NCBI RefSeq assembly: GCF_000482245.1 | Contig: NZ_AWNH01000085.1 | Location: 1 to 52,360, forward strand | Origin: Leptolyngbya sp. Heron Island J | GTDB lineage: Bacteria; Cyanobacteriota; Cyanobacteriia; Phormidesmidales; Phormidesmidaceae | Length of the DNA: 52,360 nt | Direction of reading: 5' to 3' | Shown: positions 51,224-52,360 of the stretch, one piece after another | How positions within the stretch are numbered: position 1 is the first letter of the stretch | How the letters are laid out: each line of letters opens with the position of its first letter | Translations under genes and position numbers: made by a program | Notes under the pieces: model-generated | The model's database searches: none | Seen by the model: only the letters and a program-made list of their open reading frames with translations | Told to the model about the DNA's origin: nothing

Positions 51224-51789
51224 AATGTTCCATACATGTGCATTTTTGGGAAATCAAAAATCTCCAGTGCGCAGAATTGTTCAAATAATGCCTTGAGCCC
51301 TATAAAAGAAGGCTTTAATCCAGCCATGCGTCTGACCCACGTTTTCGTCTGTAACCACACATCTTCAATCGGATTTTGAGTCGGATCATTGGGCGCAAAT
51401 CGAACACAATGTATTCGCCACTTGGATTCTGGCAGACCGGAGTTCAAGGCGCTTAGGGCAGATTTTACTTCTTGAGCGCGATGGTAACTGGCCCCGTCCC
51501 ATAAAATTAGCAAGCGCTGGTCTGGAAACTGCCGTTGCAAAAACTTCAGGTAGGCCAATGTACACGCCGTATTCCCCTTGTCTTGCGCCTCAATGAAGAC
51601 ACGCTTACTCAGTAAATCCAATGCCCCATAGTAGGTTTGTCGTTCCCGCTCATTGATCATGGGCACCTCGACTCGCTGGTTGCGACGTCCCCAAACATAG
51701 CCTTCCAGATCACCACTCATCAGATGACATTCGTCGACAAACAAGACTCTCAACTTGCCGCATTCAATCTCGGTTCGATAGCGTGCCAA
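51208..51789 (-). CDS. IS630-family transposase, DDE catalytic part (orfB)
   Basis: 193 residues carrying the DDE triad: first Asp in VLFVDECHLMSGDLEG, second in LLILWDGASYHRAQEV and Glu in FAPNDPTQNPIEDVWLQTK. The frame has no ATG near its start (a TTG at 51789) and overlaps orfA by about 40 bases. It is therefore best read as the second half of a fused transposase of about 355 residues made by a -1 shift on the A8 run (51808-51815). It cuts and joins the element at TA sites. Confidence 0.88.
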   Translation of the reverse strand: MARYRTEIECGKLRVLFVDECHLMSGDLEGYVWGRRNQRVEVPMINERERQTYYGALDLLSKRVFIEAQDKGNTACTLAYLKFLQRQFPDQRLLILWDGASYHRAQEVKSALSALNSGLPESKWRIHCVRFAPNDPTQNPIEDVWLQTKTWVRRMAGLKPSFIGLKALFEQFCALEIFDFPKMHMYGTFSLIK

Positions 51790-52274
51790 TAGCCGTTCGA
51801 TGTCGGCTTTTTTTTCGCAACCAAAGCTGAATCTTTCTTAGGATTGACTTTACTCGTTTTCTTCCAACTCAGTCCCGCTGACTCAAACAAATCGTAGTAA
51901 CTCTGTTTAGATTCATAACTCACCCCATATTCACTGGCCAGGTGATACTCCAATTCATTCAACGTCCAAATATCTTTGCTTCCTAACCACTCGATAACCG
52001 CTGTCTTTTGCGCATGACTCAAATAGCTTTGGCGGCCTTTGTGCCGAGGAGCAAAGCTACTGACTCCTTCGGCTCCATACGCCTGTTTCCACTTCGCGAT
52101 AAAGCCCATCGAGACGTCCAGAATGCTGACGATTGATTCATAGGTATGCTCTTGATAGAGCAGTTTAACCGCCAGGGCTTTCTTCACCTGACGACTATCA
52201 CGTTGCGTCTTGATGAAGGCTTTCAATTCCTCGATAGCAGAGGTGTTACTGGAGGATGTTGTTTCCGAACTCAT
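51750..52274 (-). CDS. IS630-family transposase, DNA-binding part (orfA)
   Basis: 174 residues. It carries two HTH units: HTYESIVSILDVSMGFIAKW with SSFAPRHKGRQSYLS, and a second in the segment WTLNELEYHLASEYGVSYES. This is the DNA-binding half of an IS630 transposase. It ends 18 codons past an A8 run, where the 0 frame (GCG AAA AAA AAG) passes to the -1 frame of orfB. Start ATG at 52274; the right inverted repeat begins 60 bp before it. Confidence 0.88.
   Translation of the reverse strand: MSSETTSSSNTSAIEELKAFIKTQRDSRQVKKALAVKLLYQEHTYESIVSILDVSMGFIAKWKQAYGAEGVSSFAPRHKGRQSYLSHAQKTAVIEWLGSKDIWTLNELEYHLASEYGVSYESKQSYYDLFESAGLSWKKTSKVNPKKDSALVAKKKPTSNGYWHAIEPRLNAAS
51808..51815 (-). other. A8 slippery run joining orfA and orfB of the transposase
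   Basis: Eight T on the plus strand read as A8 in the transcript. The two transposase frames overlap here and differ by -1, so slippage on this run would give the fused DDE enzyme. Programmed frameshifting on A-rich runs is known in the IS630 family. Confidence 0.7.
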
Positions 52275-52333
52275 AACGATAAGCAGAGGCGATGCTCTGA
52301 TGGATACAGGTTCTCTGATCTTACCGATCTACC

Positions 52334-52359
52334 CTCAAGAATCAAGGCGGATGACTATA
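52334..52359. repeat. Right terminal inverted repeat and TA target site of IS630-type element
   Basis: Plus strand ends TCAAGAATCAAGGCGGATGA then CTATA. Read inward on the minus strand it matches the left end at 51198-51223. TA at 52358-52359 completes the target-site duplication. Confidence 0.8.
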
Positions 52360-52360
52360 G

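Larger units (their letters stand above)
51200..52357 (-). mobile_element. IS630-family insertion sequence, complete
   Basis: A 1158-bp element bounded by TA dinucleotides and imperfect inverted repeats, with a two-frame DDE transposase on the minus strand. It sits inside the CHAT-NB-ARC gene, whose continuation lies beyond the window edge; only one base remains after the right TA. Full length and both open frames suggest a recent insertion. Confidence 0.85.

Noticed and set aside
1-52360. rRNA, tRNA or other structured RNA genes
   Set aside because: No cloverleaf or rRNA-like sequence was recognised by eye; small RNAs cannot be excluded without a covariance-model search.

Overview
The window looks like a chromosomal stretch from a cyanobacterium. 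It has many HIP1 octamers (GCGATCGC), a Cph1-type phytochrome beside its Rcp1-like regulator, a short RRM RNA-binding protein of the cyanobacterial Rbp type, a LabA-like NYN protein, and CHAT/NB-ARC and leucine-rich-repeat proteins of a kind common in large cyanobacterial genomes. I cannot name the genus. No rRNA, tRNA or CRISPR array is visible.

Layout. 1-309: start of a leucine-rich-repeat (probably Roc-COR-like) protein running off the left edge. 440-8733: small redox and stress genes, several paired with a local regulator: TetR with an SDR dehydrogenase and an MFS transporter, a divergent TetR with an NADP-binding oxidoreductase, and a divergent LysR with a DJ-1/Hsp31-like protein. Between them lie a secreted protein, a MOSC protein and a double-VOC protein. 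Near-identical candidate operators can be read in front of two regulator/target pairs.

9270-14286: a tight three-gene operon of a PD-(D/E)XK (DUF559-like) nuclease, a small winged-helix protein and a 1097-residue protein carrying an AAA-type ATPase followed by a HerA-type translocase ATPase. I do not recognise it as a named system. It has the make-up of a DNA-processing or anti-phage module and is the best candidate for something undescribed. It is followed by a degenerate ADP-ribosylglycohydrolase, a 2-oxoglutarate/Fe(II) oxygenase and a convergent AraC regulator.

17556-20054: RNA-binding protein with a clear terminator, then a LysE exporter and a cNMP-domain histidine kinase. 20240-33734: a minus-strand glycan cluster. 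Transcription order is UDP-glucose dehydrogenase, four glycosyltransferases, a GT2 enzyme, an ABC exporter overlapping a histidine phosphatase, a UDP-glucuronate 4-epimerase and a second, duplicated GT2. Ugd plus the epimerase would supply UDP-glucuronate and UDP-galacturonate for an acidic exopolysaccharide, and the ABC protein could export it. A MITE-like element sits inside the cluster.

34267-40894: signalling block with a HAMP histidine kinase and OmpR regulator, a REC-GAF-kinase protein, an Rcp1-like regulator and a phytochrome with an unusual Cys-Cys in the chromophore pocket. 41190-46823: small hypotheticals, NYN protein, AgcS symporter, WbuC-type cupin and a ketopantoate-reductase-like enzyme. 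47109-48291: a secreted-protein gene split by a one-base frameshift in a C9 tract, and an Uma2 remnant. 48487-51199: a CHAT-NB-ARC gene cut by a complete IS630-family element (51200-52357), whose transposase is in two frames joined at an A8 slippery run.
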